Assembly: GCF_024323335.1 (NCBI RefSeq)
Contig: NC_066584.1
Span: forward strand, 433,529,408 to 433,593,407
Direction of reading: 5' to 3'
Source: Lathyrus oleraceus
Lineage: Eukaryota > Streptophyta > Magnoliopsida > Fabales > Fabaceae
DNA: 64,000 nucleotides
Shown here: positions 37,701 to 49,100 of the stretch, one piece after another
How positions within the stretch are numbered: the first letter of the stretch is position 1
Layout of the letters: each line of letters begins with the position of its first letter
Made by a program: the position numbers and the translations under genes
The notes under the pieces: generated by a model
The model's input: the letters and a program-made list of their open reading frames with translations, nothing else
The model's database searches: none
Told to the model about the DNA's origin: nothing

Positions 37701-37974
37701 AGGAATCGATGTCATAGAGGATGTTGGAACATTCCTTGATACTTCAACAGACATACCAGCCAAGTCTGAAGAAGTACAGGAGACTCCTCCTGAATGTGAG
37801 GTAGATGCACCCACCAAAATGCCATCTATCAGAATTCAGAAAGACCACCCTAAGGATCTTATCATAGGGGATCCCAATAATGGCGTGACTACCAGATCAC
37901 GGGAAATTAGCTCAAATTCCTGTTTTGTATCCAAGGTTGAACCAAAAAAATGTGAAAGAAGCCCCGACGGATGA
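34774..37974 (+). CDS. SIRE-type gag-protease-integrase, 5' part of gag-pol
   Basis: 1066-codon frame. Gag starts MDKDIGHSNRPPMLDGSNYD. A CCHC knuckle CHGCEGYGHIRAEC sits near residue 296, a heptad-rich coiled-coil-like stretch near 385-440 and a second knuckle CHHCGRLGHIKAFC near 495. Protease has WYFDSGYSRHMTG (about 552), then the integrase HHCC region (RRLGHLHLRG, CGECQVGKQ). Catalytic residues lie in HMDLMGP, RSDHGTEF and NGIVERKNR. A 12-bp in-frame duplication gives HSRYHSRY near 37090-37110. The frame ends in a short out-of-frame tail after an A7 run (about 37946-37952) where the downstream RT frame takes over. Removing one A would join the two, which suggests a mutation. Only the RT/RNase H half is cut off. 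Confidence 0.92.
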   Translation: MDKDIGHSNRPPMLDGSNYDDWKPRMITFLRSLDSKVWRAVNKGWEHPTKTGEDGGSVQIPEEEWDKEKEALALGNSKALNALFNGISKNIFRLVHHCELAKEVWDTLKITHEGTSKVKMSKLQMLTTKFENLRMKEDETIHDFHMNILEIANTSGGLGEKMAEEKLVRKILRSLPKRFAMKVTAIEEAQDICNMKVDELIGSLQTFEMGLCENVEKKNKSVAFVSNTEEESEAGYTGSDESISEAIAMLGRQFNKFVKKIDQRGRPNVKNTSSDIRKRSTSEEKFNQGKGVQCHGCEGYGHIRAECPTYLKMQKKGLAVSWSEGDSESESEEESSKHVTALTSVCATDDDSSADELSFDELVVAYKKLCVTSAEVRVQGEKQKKRIKELEDERQKHLTVIEGLNGEITLLTSKLDQMTKSIRMLNKGTDTLEEILKVGQKSRTISGLGFVKKSSAELKRPKAKVQKFKRRSHPMSQHQGTRMNNHQKRKFQKGRCHHCGRLGHIKAFCYRLHGYPHVRPKHKTYRHYVPIKKRQWYARIAHTTLGASTREDWYFDSGYSRHMTGMENILVDIQPHITSYVTFGDGAKGKIKGVGKLDCSGVPELNNVLLVKGLTANLISISQLCDQGYYVQFTKELCVVTNGDNQEVMRGSKSKDNCYLWEPKLSNFSTMCSSAKEEQEVKLWHRRLGHLHLRGMKKIISKEAVRGIPKLLIDEGRVCGECQVGKQTKMSHPKLGHPTTSRVLELLHMDLMGPMQVESLGGKRYAFVVVDDHSRYHSRYTWINFIREKLDTFDVFKDLCIRLQREKDSCVVRIRSDHGTEFKNSKFDEFCSSEGICHEFSSPITPQQNGIVERKNRTIQESARAMIHAKKLPMHFWAEAMNTACYVHNRVTLRKGTSSTLYEIWKGRKPTVKYFHIFGSKCYILTDREQRMKMDPKSDKGIFLGYSTNSRAYRVFNYRTNVLMESINVIVDDKEEGIDVIEDVGTFLDTSTDIPAKSEEVQETPPECEVDAPTKMPSIRIQKDHPKDLIIGDPNNGVTTRSREISSNSCFVSKVEPKKCERSPDG

Positions 37975-39472
37975 ATATTGGATCAATGCCATGCAAGATG
38001 AACTGGAGCAGTTTAAAAGGAATGAAGTATGGGAGCTAGTTCCACGACCTGAAGGGACTAACAACATTGGTACCAAGTGGATTTACAAGAACAAGTCTGA
38101 TGAGAAAGGAGTAATCACTAGGAATAAAGCAAGACTAGTGGCTCAAGGATATACTCAAGTTGAAGGGGCTAATTTTGATGAGACGTTTGCACCCGTGGCT
38201 AGACTTGAGTCAATCAGATTGCTGTTAGGTGTAGCCTGCATTCTGAAATTCAAATTGTTCCAAATGGATGTGAAGAGTGCATTTTTAAATGGCTACTTAA
38301 ATGAAGAAGTCTATGTGGAACAACCTAAAGGGTTCTGTGATCCTAACCAACCTAAACATGTGTACAAGTTGAGGAAAGCCTTGTATGGGTTGAAGCAAGC
38401 ACCTAGAGCTTGGTATGAAAGGTTGACTGAATTTCTGACCTCAAATGGATACAGAAAAGGTGGGATAGATAAGACCTTGTTCGTGAAGGATGAAGATGGC
38501 AAAACCATGATTGCTCAAATCTATGTGGATGATATAGTTTTTGGAGGAATGTCAGAGCAAATGGTACAACAGTTTGTTCACCAAATGCAATATGAGTTTG
38601 AAATGAGTCTGGTTGGGGAACTGACTTATTTTCTTGGAATGCAAGTCAACCAAATGGAGGATTCTATGTTTCTCTCCCAAAGTAAGTATGCCAAAAACAT
38701 AGTTAAGAAGTTTGGTATGGATAATGCTAGGCACAAGAGAACTCCTGCACCTACTCATCTAAAGTTAACCAAAGATGATGGAGGGCCCAGTGTTAATCAA
38801 TGTTTGTATAGAAGCATGATAGGTAGTCTTCTATACCTAACTGCAAGTAGACCTGACATTTCCTATGCAGTTGGAGTGTGTGCTAGATACCAAGCAGAGC
38901 CCAAAGTGAGCCACTTGAATCAAGTCAAGAGGATTCTCAAGTACATCAATGGGACTTGTGATTATGGGATGCTGTACTCACATGGTTCTGAGCCTGTCCT
39001 ATCTGGGTACTGTGATGCTGACTGGGTCGGGAGTGCTGATGACAGAAAAAGCACATCAGGAGGATGTTTCTTCTTGAGAAACAATCTCATATCATGGTTC
39101 AGCAAGAAGCAGAATTGTGTATCCATGTCCACTGCAGAGGCTGAATACATAGCAGCTGGAAGCAGTTGTTCCCAACTGGTTTGGATGAAACAGATGCTCA
39201 CTGAGTACAATGTCTCTCAAAATGTCATGACATTGTTCTGTGATAATCTCAGTGCCATCAATATTTCCAAGAATCCCATCCAACACAGCAGGACCAAACA
39301 TATTGACATTAGACATCACTTCATCAGAGATCTGGTGGAAGACAAAGTGATTACCTTGGAACATGTAGCCACTGAACTCCAACTGGCTGACATATTTACA
39401 AAGGCTCTGGATGCTACTCAGTTTGAAAACTTAAGGGGCAAACTGGGAATATGTCTCTCTGAGAACTTATAG
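37925..39472 (+). CDS. SIRE-type RT-RNase H, 3' part of gag-pol
   Basis: Continues the polyprotein in another frame. The nominal start lies inside gag-pol and is not a real start; genuine homology begins about KNVKEAPTDEYW near 37950. RT motifs: FQMDVKSAFLNGYL near 38262, IYVDDIVFGG near 38520 and [11 protein letters not shown]. RNase [32 protein letters not shown] and FCDNLSAI. It ends LGICLSENL. All visible catalytic residues are intact. Translation would need a +1 shift at the A-run, or the protein is lost in this copy. Confidence 0.9.
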   Translation: MYPRLNQKNVKEAPTDEYWINAMQDELEQFKRNEVWELVPRPEGTNNIGTKWIYKNKSDEKGVITRNKARLVAQGYTQVEGANFDETFAPVARLESIRLLLGVACILKFKLFQMDVKSAFLNGYLNEEVYVEQPKGFCDPNQPKHVYKLRKALYGLKQAPRAWYERLTEFLTSNGYRKGGIDKTLFVKDEDGKTMIAQIYVDDIVFGGMSEQMVQQFVHQMQYEFEMSLVGELTYFLGMQVNQMEDSMFLSQSKYAKNIVKKFGMDNARHKRTPAPTHLKLTKDDGGPSVNQCLYRSMIGSLLYLTASRPDISYAVGVCARYQAEPKVSHLNQVKRILKYINGTCDYGMLYSHGSEPVLSGYCDADWVGSADDRKSTSGGCFFLRNNLISWFSKKQNCVSMSTAEAEYIAAGSSCSQLVWMKQMLTEYNVSQNVMTLFCDNLSAINISKNPIQHSRTKHIDIRHHFIRDLVEDKVITLEHVATELQLADIFTKALDATQFENLRGKLGICLSENL

Positions 39473-40161
39473 CAACCAATGATGTTTGGGATGTATTGTT
39501 TAATATCTCTGCCTATTAAACAATTGGAAGTGTGCTCTGATTGGTCAACAGATCATAGCTTTGTCACTTGCAACAAGTGTGGCAACAAGAGGTTGAGGAG
39601 ATTTCCTAACTTGAGGCAGCCTATGCACCTGCAGGAGTTCAAGGACAATGCTCATGCAGGAGTGGTTCTGGATGTCAGACACAAAGTCATGGCATCTGAT
39701 ATGGTGGTACCTACTGTAAAGCAAGAGTGTGTGACTACGTGATCAAAGCTGTGAAGCAAGATCAAGTGGGTGTTGACTTGGTTGAAAATGTGAAGTAAAA
39801 CCAAGACTGTAATTCTGTCATTTGTGTGTAATTCTGTTTATTTTTTTGAAGTGTTGCTTTGGCAACATTTTTGACAAAAAGGGGGAGTAACAGGTGATAC
39901 CCCAGGACAACAGATTGTTTTGTTAAAATAGATATTCATGACAGATTCTAGATCCCCTACTATGCAGCTGATGTTCCACTTCTATGAGAGTGAGTAAGTG
40001 AGTAAGTGAGAAGTTTTTATTTAACTTCCATTTGTGTGAGTGTGCTGCTACTCTGAGTGTATTAGCTAGGTTAATTTCCTGCTAGATGTATGTTTTCCGC
40101 TGCTATGGACTCTGTTGTGAGACCAAAGTGTTTTAGCCAAAAATTTGCCAAAGGGGGAGTT
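39473..40161 (+). other. SIRE-type 3' spacer with two polypurine-like tracts
   Basis: No env-like gene: a short frame at 39479-39742 has no membrane or signal features. AAAAAGGGGGAG at 39876-39887 and AAAGGGGGAG at 40150-40159 are near-identical purine tracts; the second abuts the 3' LTR and is the expected polypurine tract. Confidence 0.7.
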
Positions 40162-41648
40162 TGTAGATGTTTAATTGGCTGCATTGTATGGTAAAACACT
40201 ATCTGGATTCTAATGTCGTGACTGATGTCATGACATGCTGTGGAGATGTTTGTTTGACTGCATTGTAAGTTAGAATATCTAGTTGTACTCTGATGTCTTG
40301 GCTGATGTCATGACATTCTGAGTAGTGTACTACAGGATTAGCTAATACAGGATTTATTGAATGTCAAACTGGATGTTATGACATTCATCCCTGTCAGCAG
40401 ATACTGAGGAATAGAACAGTTGGTGTTCTGTTAGAACTCAGGATTTATTTTCAGTCTGGTTATCAAGGAAATACCAGACCTGGCATAAGGCCTACTGTCT
40501 GAATGTCAAACTGGATGTTATGACATTCATCATTAACAGCATATACTGAACAATAGGCAGAGTGGTTTTCTGTTACACTTCAGTATGTATCTCAGTCTGT
40601 TCTTCAGGAGGATAACAGACCTGACATAAGACTAATTGTGTAAATGTCAAATTGGATGTCTTGACATTTATTAATGTACGCTGATACTGAGGTATGGACA
40701 GATTGGTCCTGTATAGTTCAGCAAATTTGTACAGTCTGTTTTCAGGAAAAACAAACTTAGCATATGGTCCTTGATTTGGATGTCAAACTGAATGTTGTGA
40801 CATTCATTCCTGACAGCATATGCTATATTGTAGGTTGTTTAGTTTTTCTGTTTCAGCATTTTTCTCAGGCTATTCTTCAGGGATTCAACAGCTGAGAGAA
40901 AATCCAGGAAACCAACAACCAAGCTACATTTAATGAACCTAACAAATAGCCTATTTGTTAGTAACCTAGATGTGGAATTTAGGGGAACTCGCGTGACCTT
41001 AAATTCAGGAGAATACAAGTACAAGGCCCAAGTGCTGCAATATAAAAGGATGGCAATCCTTCATTCAAAACTGGGGATTTTGAGGCGTGAAGATTTAGTG
41101 TGTTCATCATACTTCACTGCTGTAATTTTTGTGAGTCTTGTATTAAACATATCTTGTAAGCCAAGCTATTATCACATAGATGATTGCATTGGTATAGGGT
41201 GTTCATTGAGTTGTAAGTGTTGTGTCACTCTAAGCTTTTAAGCGTGAGTGCTGTGTATCTTGATTAAAGCTGTTAAGCACAATCAAGAGTTGTTTGAAGT
41301 GTGACTTCATAATTGTCTTTAATATTGATTAAAGGTAGTAATCACTGAGGTGATTGAGGGGGAGTGAGTAGGAACTCTGATCTTAGTGTAAGATTGAAAT
41401 TGCATTGGGTAGGGATTAAGTGAAGAGTTGTAAACGGGGGAGTTTAGCTCTGAATTAATACTACTAATAGTGGATTTCCTCCCTGGCTTGGTAGCCCCCA
41501 GACGTAGGTCATGTTGGACTGAACTGGGTAAACAATTACTTGTGTTATTTACTGCACTTACTTTTAAGTTCTGCATAATTCTTGTCTGTGCAGAATTGGA
41601 TGTCATAACAACCCGTGTGACATCGAAAGTCTGATAACTAGAATTTCA
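40162..41648 (+). repeat. 3' LTR of SIRE-type element
   Basis: 1487 bp, same termini as the 5' LTR, followed by the second AGTTT. Differences from the 5' LTR are single-base changes only. Confidence 0.95.
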
Positions 41649-43799
41649 AGTTTGAACTTCCAAACAGAAGATGAAGTTCAAGCTCGATTTCAAGAGAAAT
41701 CTCAGAAAATTCTATGGCAGTGAGGGTTTGAATTGGTGTAGAAAAGCTTGGGCAAGGTGTTGATGATGAATCTGAAGCCTTAAGCTTATTTAAATAGGCA
41801 ATGCACTTGATATTTGCACCACTTGAAAATTGGACAAATTTGGAAACCTTCTTGCATGGGTGCATTGGCAATGGTTTGGGCCTTGAGAATGATGCAATCC
41901 ACTTCCCATTCGTGTGCAAAGAGTACTGAATGCATCATGTGTAAGCATGCAAAATAATTTGATCATTTGAAATCTAATCTTGCCAAAACACTTTCCATAA
42001 TGAAGCCATACGCAAATCCCTCAATTTTAATCCAAATGAGATGATCTTGGATGTTTTGGAAATTTTATGTCAAGGGTAACAACTTCCATGTTGAACACTT
42101 TTTCATTTGAAGCTTGGATCATGATGAAGTTTGAGGTGGAAGTTTGGGAATTCAAACATATTTGAAAATTTTCTAAGTCCCAAGTCAAATGTTCACTTCT
42201 TCTACCTTGAATAACTTTTCTAGGGACTTCAAATGAAAAGAGTTCCTTCATAAAAGTTGTATCTCTTTCAAACATATTCAATTTGGTCACACATTTGACC
42301 TTATTTGGTTTTGTCATGAAGGAGTTATGCATTTTAGAAGTTAAGGAAAATCACTTGTTCAATGGTATTGACCCAAAATGACCTACAAAGTTTCCTCTTG
42401 GCATATGCATTTGCAAGTTGAATTTGCACTTCCTCTAAACATAAAAGTTGAAGTATACATCTTGAATTTGATCATTCAATTTTAATGGATTTCATATCAT
42501 AAAAAATGAGAAAGTTATGGTCTTGGTAAGTTGACCTCCAAACTAGGGTTTAGACAAAATGACCTATAATCTTTCACCATACAAAATGACTTTCCAAGCA
42601 AAACTAGCTCTATACCTCAACATGAAAGTTGTTTGGAATGTCATTTAGAGTAACGTTTCTCTTGGAATCATTTTCATATGACAAAAAGTGTAGGAGATAG
42701 GGTCTAGGGAACCCTAGTTTTGACTAGTTGACTTTCTCTGGTCAACCACCATGAACCATCTTGCTAGCTTGACATTCTCTTAACCTTTGGGAATCATGGG
42801 AAATCATATATACATAAGATGATTTAAAGTGAAGTATCCCTTGAAATATTTTATCAATTGTTGAAGAAACTTGTTGAAGAAGTCACACAAGATACCCAGA
42901 TGAATTAGGGTTTCCAAGGCAATCAAACTCCAAAGTCTTGATAATATCTTGATCAAAATGACATGTGAAGATCATGAGGATACATATATGACACTTAGAG
43001 CCAATATGAACCATTTATTGATTGAGCTCCTTGCATTGAGGGTCTCAAATCCTATATATGAGCTTGATAGAGCATATGTGAGCATACACACTACCTATAA
43101 AAGCAACAAACTATACATTGACATATTTTTTGGCATTTTGGTTAGTAAATGATGAAAAACATAGTATGATACAATAAATTGTGCTTGGTGATCTCTCCCA
43201 ATGCAAACTCTAATGAATGAGGGGAAAGGAAGATGCCAAGGTGTGATCCCAATGCTAATGCATATGATGAGATAGCATGAGGGATCTTAGGGTCAAAATT
43301 AGGGTCTTACAGCTGCCCCTATTTAAGGACGTTCTAGCTGAGGAGATGAAGGTTAAAATCATTGTATCGACTCAGCAGAATGGACTTAAATAACAATAAT
43401 AGAAACAAATTTTGGTCCCTAAGAGACCTCATGATGCATATGATATGAATTTTAAAATAATCTTTGTGGGGAAAATGTTGTCACAAAGGAAAAGAGTCTA
43501 GAGAGACTGAAAGTCCACAGGAGTATAATGCATTTCGTAAGGAAAACTCACTGGGGAGGCAGAGACTCTGGGGATGAAAAGGTTGTGCGTAGGCCAGCCT
43601 ATGACTTAAAACTGCTGGGAGACACGAGGGATTCCATGAAAATAAATCAATGGAAAGACTCAGTCGGGGATAAGGGAAAAGTCTGTAGGGGAAACGGGTA
43701 GATCAGAATAAAACTGAAATACTCGATCCAAACAGGGGACGGCGATTTCAATGAGGAAATACGCAATCAAACTCAACTGGGGAAGAAAATAACTTCAAC

Positions 43800-44720
43800 A
43801 CAGGAGTAGCAAAAATATATTATTCACTATCGGTTACTGGATAGGAAGATAACATAATCTGACAGAGATGACATTCGTTACCAGTTACTGTAAACATATC
43901 AAGGATGACTCGCTGAGGGCAACAGAAGGTCTATTCATTACTAGTTACTGGATAAGAATAACCAACTGAGGAAAAACCAAATAGGATTTACAACTATCGG
44001 TTACTGAGCAGAAGACCGCAGAGAGGAGAATATTCGTCACTGGTTAAAGTGAACACATCAAGGATAGACTCAACGGAAAGAATATCTGTCATCAGTTGAG
44101 ATGAACATATCAAGGATAGACTGCCATAAAAAAGTAGGAATTACATCTACCAGTTATTGGATAGAATACCAAAAAGAGAATATCCGTCACCGGTTAGAAT
44201 GAACATATCAAGGATAGACTCCGGGGGAGAAATAGGAATTACATCTATCAGTTACTAGATAGAATACCAAAGAAGAGAATATTTGTTACTGGTTAAAGTG
44301 AACATATCAAGGATAGACTCCGCAAGGGAAAACAGGATTTACAACTACCGGTTACTGGGCAGAAGACCCCAAAGAGGAGGAAATTTGTCATCGGTTAGGA
44401 TGAACATATCAAGGATTGACCCTCTGAGGAAGGAAATAGGGATTACAACTACCTTTTTACTGGGTAGAATACCAAAGGAGATAATATTTGTCACCGGTTA
44501 GGATAAACATATCAAGGATAGACTTCGAGCAGGGGAAGAAAATATTCGTCATCGGTTAGGATGAACATATCAATGATAGACTTCATAGGGAAACGTGAAA
44601 ACGAATCCGCTGGGGAGAAAGAGGAAATAGCTTACTTTTATCGGGTATTGGGCAAAAGTAAAGTACTCACAAATTGAGAATAATATTACTCGTTACTGGG
44701 TAACAGATTCTCAGGGGACC
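43800..44720 (-). repeat. Two-module tandem repeats in 3' UTR
   Basis: Two motifs alternate about every 50 bp, period roughly 100 bp: CGGTTACTGGGCAGAA-like and GAACATATCAAGGATAGACT. About eight copies of the second (near 43896, 44047, 44105, 44202, 44300, 44401, 44507 and 44562). Such satellite-like arrays are known from the hypervariable 3' UTR of Ogre/Tat elements. Confidence 0.8.
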
Positions 44721-45983
44721 CAAAAGCATCTATCTAGGCAAGATCTAGAAAGAAAAGGTCAATGAAGGACTCAACCCAATGGGTATATAACTCAGGGGGG
44801 TGGTTCTATCCAGATAATCAACTGGGGAGGAAGTTGAAATAATAATCATCCATGACGAAATAACTCAGTGGGGAATGAGAAAGGTTAAATTCTTTCTGCT
44901 TAAGAGACTGACACTCTACAATTGAAACAAGACAGACACACCGAAACTGCGTGGGGGGAAGGATACCACCATAGCAGAGGATCATAGAAATAATGAATCA
45001 CAAAGTTCAATAATGTAATAATGAAATCTATGAATTTATATGTATATGTATATGTATATATGATGATTATGCTAACGAAACGATCACAAAGGATACAAAC
45101 GTCACCGATCTGAATACAATGCAACACTCGGCCAATCTTGACAAGAAGGATCCAACTGGAGAAAGAGAGGTAGGGGATGAACGCGAACCATCCACCTCAA
45201 AGGCCCGACCCTGGCTAGGACAAAGGAAAAGATCTGCCGAGGATCTACACCATCAATTCCGCAGGGATTTTTAGGTCAACACCATATCAAATGGGAGATA
45301 ACTTTGTAGAGGATCAGACATACTGTTCTAGGATCAGTGTTGAACTGGAGTCTGCTGGAGACTTGAGGGGAAACACAATTTTGTGATGGATTTAATGCAA
45401 ACTGCTGAGAAACACGCCTACAACTCAAAGGAGGCAAATGCAAACTCGGCTGGGGAAATCAACGAGATTCGGATGGAGATGCTAAAATGATGTTGGGGAT
45501 GAAGCAGAGATCACGCCAACTATTTGGGGAAAACCAACAATGCTTTGCATTTTTAGGGCTCACCTTTTCTTAGACCGCTGTTTGATATTCCTTAAATGAA
45601 ATCGATTGCTCTTAAAAGTAACTGCGTTTATATTTTAAGAAAACATGATTTTGATTTTAAAATTTCAATTTCAAAATGATCATCATAAAATTCTAATTCT
45701 ATTTTGCTGAATAAATAAGAGTAGAAACAATTGGATAAAAAACTCAACTTTATTTAATGGAATGGTAGTCTGTAAATGACAAGACTCCATAGATCTTTAC
45801 AAAAGTTGAAAAATGGTAATTTACATGGAAAATGGCTACATTGAATACAATGATTACTAATCATTTTACCGCCTTCAATATCCGATGTGCTCTTGGCTTT
45901 GATTGAAGATGAATCAGAACCAAACGTTATGCTCAAGAATGTCTTCAAGACTGAAGATCAACAGGATGCAATTACTTGCCATA

Positions 45984-46108
45984 ATCCCTAATTTTTGCAT
46001 AAATTTCCCCAAGGTGGGGTACTCAATTTATCGGGATAATTTTTCTGTTTTATGTCTCTAACTTTTGCCTGGATCGCCCTTTCGGGTTTTCAATCCACCG
46101 AGATGCTC
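45984..46108 (-). promoter_or_regulatory. Chain of predicted RNA hairpins after pol
   Basis: Minus-strand counterpart of 7207-7375. Unit 2 pairs TCTC/GAGA around CCCGAAAGGG; unit 3 pairs ATCCC/GGGAT perfectly and has an inner CCCC-ACCTT-GGGG hairpin; unit 1 keeps AAGTTG/CGGCTT but lost its outer arm. Confidence 0.55.
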
Positions 46109-46165
46109 ATTTTTGCCTAAGCCGCCCTTTCGGGTTTTCAACTTTGCAGACTGTTCTTTTCTTTT

Positions 46166-49100
46166 TTAGGCAAAGTATTTCTTGACTGCATCGACATTCA
46201 CAGGACGAGTGAACTCTTCACCATCCATAGTTATAAGAATCAAAGCACCGCCTGAAAAGGCTCTCTTAACAACATATGGGCCTTCATAATTAGAAGTCCC
46301 TTTGCTCCTAGAATATGGTTTAAAAGATAGAATTTTCTTGAGCACAAGGTCACCTTCTCTATACACACGAGGTCTGACCTTCTTATCAAAAGCTTTCTTC
46401 ATTCTCTGCTGGTACAACTGACCATGGCACATGGTAGTCAACCTTTTCTCTTCAATCAAATTCAGCTCGTCATACGTGGTCTGACACTATTCAGCCTCAG
46501 TCAACTTGGCTTCCATCAAGACACGTAATGACGGGATCTCAACCTCTACTGGGAGCATAACTTCCATGCCATAAACAAGTGAGAAAGGATTTGCCCATGT
46601 TGAAGTGCGGATAGATGTACGATACCCATGCAAAGCAAATGGGAGCATCTCGTGCCAATCCTTGTATGTTACAACCATTTTCTGAATGATCTTGTTGATA
46701 TTCTTGTTTGCAGCTTCAACAACTCCATTCATCTTAGATTTGTAGGGAGAAGAATTATGATGTGCAATCTTGAAGTCTTTGCAAAGAGTCTCAACCATAT
46801 TGTTATTCAAGTTTGATCCATTGTCAGTAATGATCTTACTTGGCACACCATACCGGCATATAATCTAATTTTTGATAAACCTCAAAACAACTTGCTTAGT
46901 TACATTCGCATACGATGCCGCTTCAACCCACTTTGTGAAGTAGTCAATAGCCACCATAATGAAATGATGCATGTTTGAAGCTTTGGGCTCAATCATGCCA
47001 ATCATATCAATTCCCCACATGGAGAAGGGCGATGGGGAGGAAATGACATTCAATAGTGTCGGCGGAACATGAATCTTATCTGCATAAATTTGACACTTGT
47101 GGCACTTCTTCACAAACTTACAACAGTCAGATTCCATTGTTAGCCAATAGTAACCTGCTCTCAACATCTTCTTTGCCATAGCATGCCCATTAGAATGAAT
47201 ACCCAAGGAACCTTCATGGACTTCAGTCATCAACAGGTCTGCTTCGTGTCTATCCACGCATATGAGCAGGACCATATTGAAGTTTCTCTTATACAACACA
47301 TCACCATTCAGGTAGAAGTTGCCAGCTAATCTCCTAAAAGTCTTCTTATCTTTTAAAGATTCCCCAGGCGGGTAAATCTAACTTTACAGAAAACACTTTA
47401 TATCAAAATACCACGGCTTTTCATTTTTGATCTCTTCAATACCAAACATGTGAGCTTGCCTATCAAGACGCATCACAGTCAAATTAGGAACTTCATTCCA
47501 AAACTTCACGACAATCATTGAAGCCAATGTTGCAAGAGCATCTGCCATCCGGTTTCCGTCTCGAGGGGTATGATGAAACTCAACCTTCGTAAATAAAGTT
47601 GAAATCCTCCTCACATAATCCCTATATGGTATCAAGCCGGGTTGATTCGTCTCACATTCACCTTTGATCTAATTCACAACCAAAGTTGAATCTCCATAGA
47701 CGTCAAGATATTTAATTCTGAGATCAATGGCCTCTTAAAGCCCCATAATGCAAGCTTCATATTCAGCCATATTATTCGTACACTCGAAATTCAATATAGC
47801 TGTAAACGGAAAATGAGTGCCTTGAGGAGTAATAATCACTTCCCCAATGCCATTACCATATTGATTAATAACTCCATCAAATACCATGCCCCAACGCGAA
47901 CCAGGTTCTGGCCCTTCTTCAAGCAATGGTTCATCACAATCTTTCATCTTTAGGTACAAGATCTCTTCATCAGGAAAATTGCACTGTACTAACTGATAGT
48001 CTTTGATCAGTTGGTGAGCCAAATAGTCAGCCAAGACACTACCTTTAATTTCTTTTTGAGATCGGTATTCAATATCATACTCTGATAACAACATCTGCCA
48101 ACGGGCAATCCTCCCATTTAAAGCAGGCTTCTCAAACATATACTAGATTGGATCCATTTTGGATATCAACCAAGTGGTATGATTCAGCATATACTGATGC
48201 AGACGCTTAGCAGCCCAAGCCAATGCACAACAAGTCTTTTCAAGCATAGAATACCGAGTCTCATAATCGGTGAATTTCTTACTGAGGTAGTAAATAACAT
48301 ATTCTTTCTTTCCAGTTTCGTCTTGCTGACCTAGAATATAACCCATACTCTCATCAAGCACAATCAAATACATGATCAATGGTCTTCCTTCAACAGGTGG
48401 AGACAGAATTGTAGGCTCAAGCAGATATTCCTTGATACTGTCAAAAGCTTTTTGGAAATCTTCGGCCCAATCACAAGACTGATCTTTCCAAAGAAGCTTG
48501 AAATATAGGTGCACATGTGGCAGTCATATGCGATATAAATCTTGAGATAAAATTCAAACGGCAAAGAAAACCTCTGACTTGCTTCTCAGTTTTGGGTGCA
48601 GGCATCTCCTGTATTGCTTTGACCTTGGCAGGATCAACTTCAATACCCTTCTCGCGGACAATAAAGCCCAACAACATACCAGAACGAACACCAAATGTAC
48701 ACTTATTTGGATTCAAGAGGAGTTTGTACTTCCTCAAACACTGGAATAACTTCAACAAATGCTCAACATGTTCTTCTTCATCACTGGATTTAGCAATCAT
48801 ATCATCAACGTAGACTTCAATCTCTTTATGCATCATATCATGAAAAAGAGTGGTCATAGCTCTCTGGTAAGTTGCACCAGCATTCTTAAGACCGAAAGGC
48901 ATCACTCTATAATAGAATGTTCCCCAGGGTGTAACGAATGTGGTCTTCTCCATATCCTTGGGTGCCATCTTGATTTGATTATAACCGCAAAATTCGTCCA
49001 TAAACGAAAAGACTTTGAATTTAGCTGTATTATCTGCCAACATATCAATGTGTGGCAGAGGAAAATCATCTTTCATACTAGCTTTATTCAAATCTCTATA

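Larger units (their letters stand above)
33217..41648 (+). mobile_element. SIRE/Maximus-type Ty1/copia retrotransposon
   Basis: 8432-bp element with 1487-bp LTRs at both ends, TG...CA termini and target duplication AGTTT (33212-33216 and 41649-41653). It is inserted in LTR A3. The LTRs have equal length and by my count differ at about 26 sites (roughly 1.8 percent), so it is fairly recent. Gag with a heptad-rich region, protease, integrase, RT and RNase H are in copia order. One single-base frameshift splits gag-pol. No env-like gene was found downstream of pol. Confidence 0.95.
27332..43311 (-). repeat. Tat/Ogre-type 3' LTR, family A, copy A3, with two nested insertions
   Basis: Both termini are visible on the minus strand: TGTAAGACCC at 43311 and ...CCGCTACA at 27332. 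Removing the CACTA element and the SIRE element, each with one TSD copy, leaves 4673 bp, almost the length of A1 plus its missing end. The GTCGCCACCG box is at about 27390. On the minus strand the polypurine tract AGGGGCAGC lies just upstream (43312-43320), so this is the 3' LTR of the minus-strand element extending to 51873. Confidence 0.9.
43312..46165 (-). other. 3' UTR of minus-strand family A element
   Basis: Lies between the pol end (46166) and LTR A3. The polypurine tract is AGGGGCAGC on the minus strand (43312-43320). It contains a tandem-repeat field (43800-44720), a (TATATG)n microsatellite near 45037-45062 and the post-pol hairpin chain (45984-46108). No supported gene; the frame at 44283-44501 is made of the tandem repeats. 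Confidence 0.8.

Noticed and set aside
37940..37955. Programmed -1 frameshift at A7
   Set aside because: The needed shift is +1, and a single added A explains it more simply.
39479..39742. Possible env-like gene after SIRE pol
   Set aside because: Only 87 codons, no signal peptide, membrane segment or coiled coil; SIRE-type env genes are much longer.
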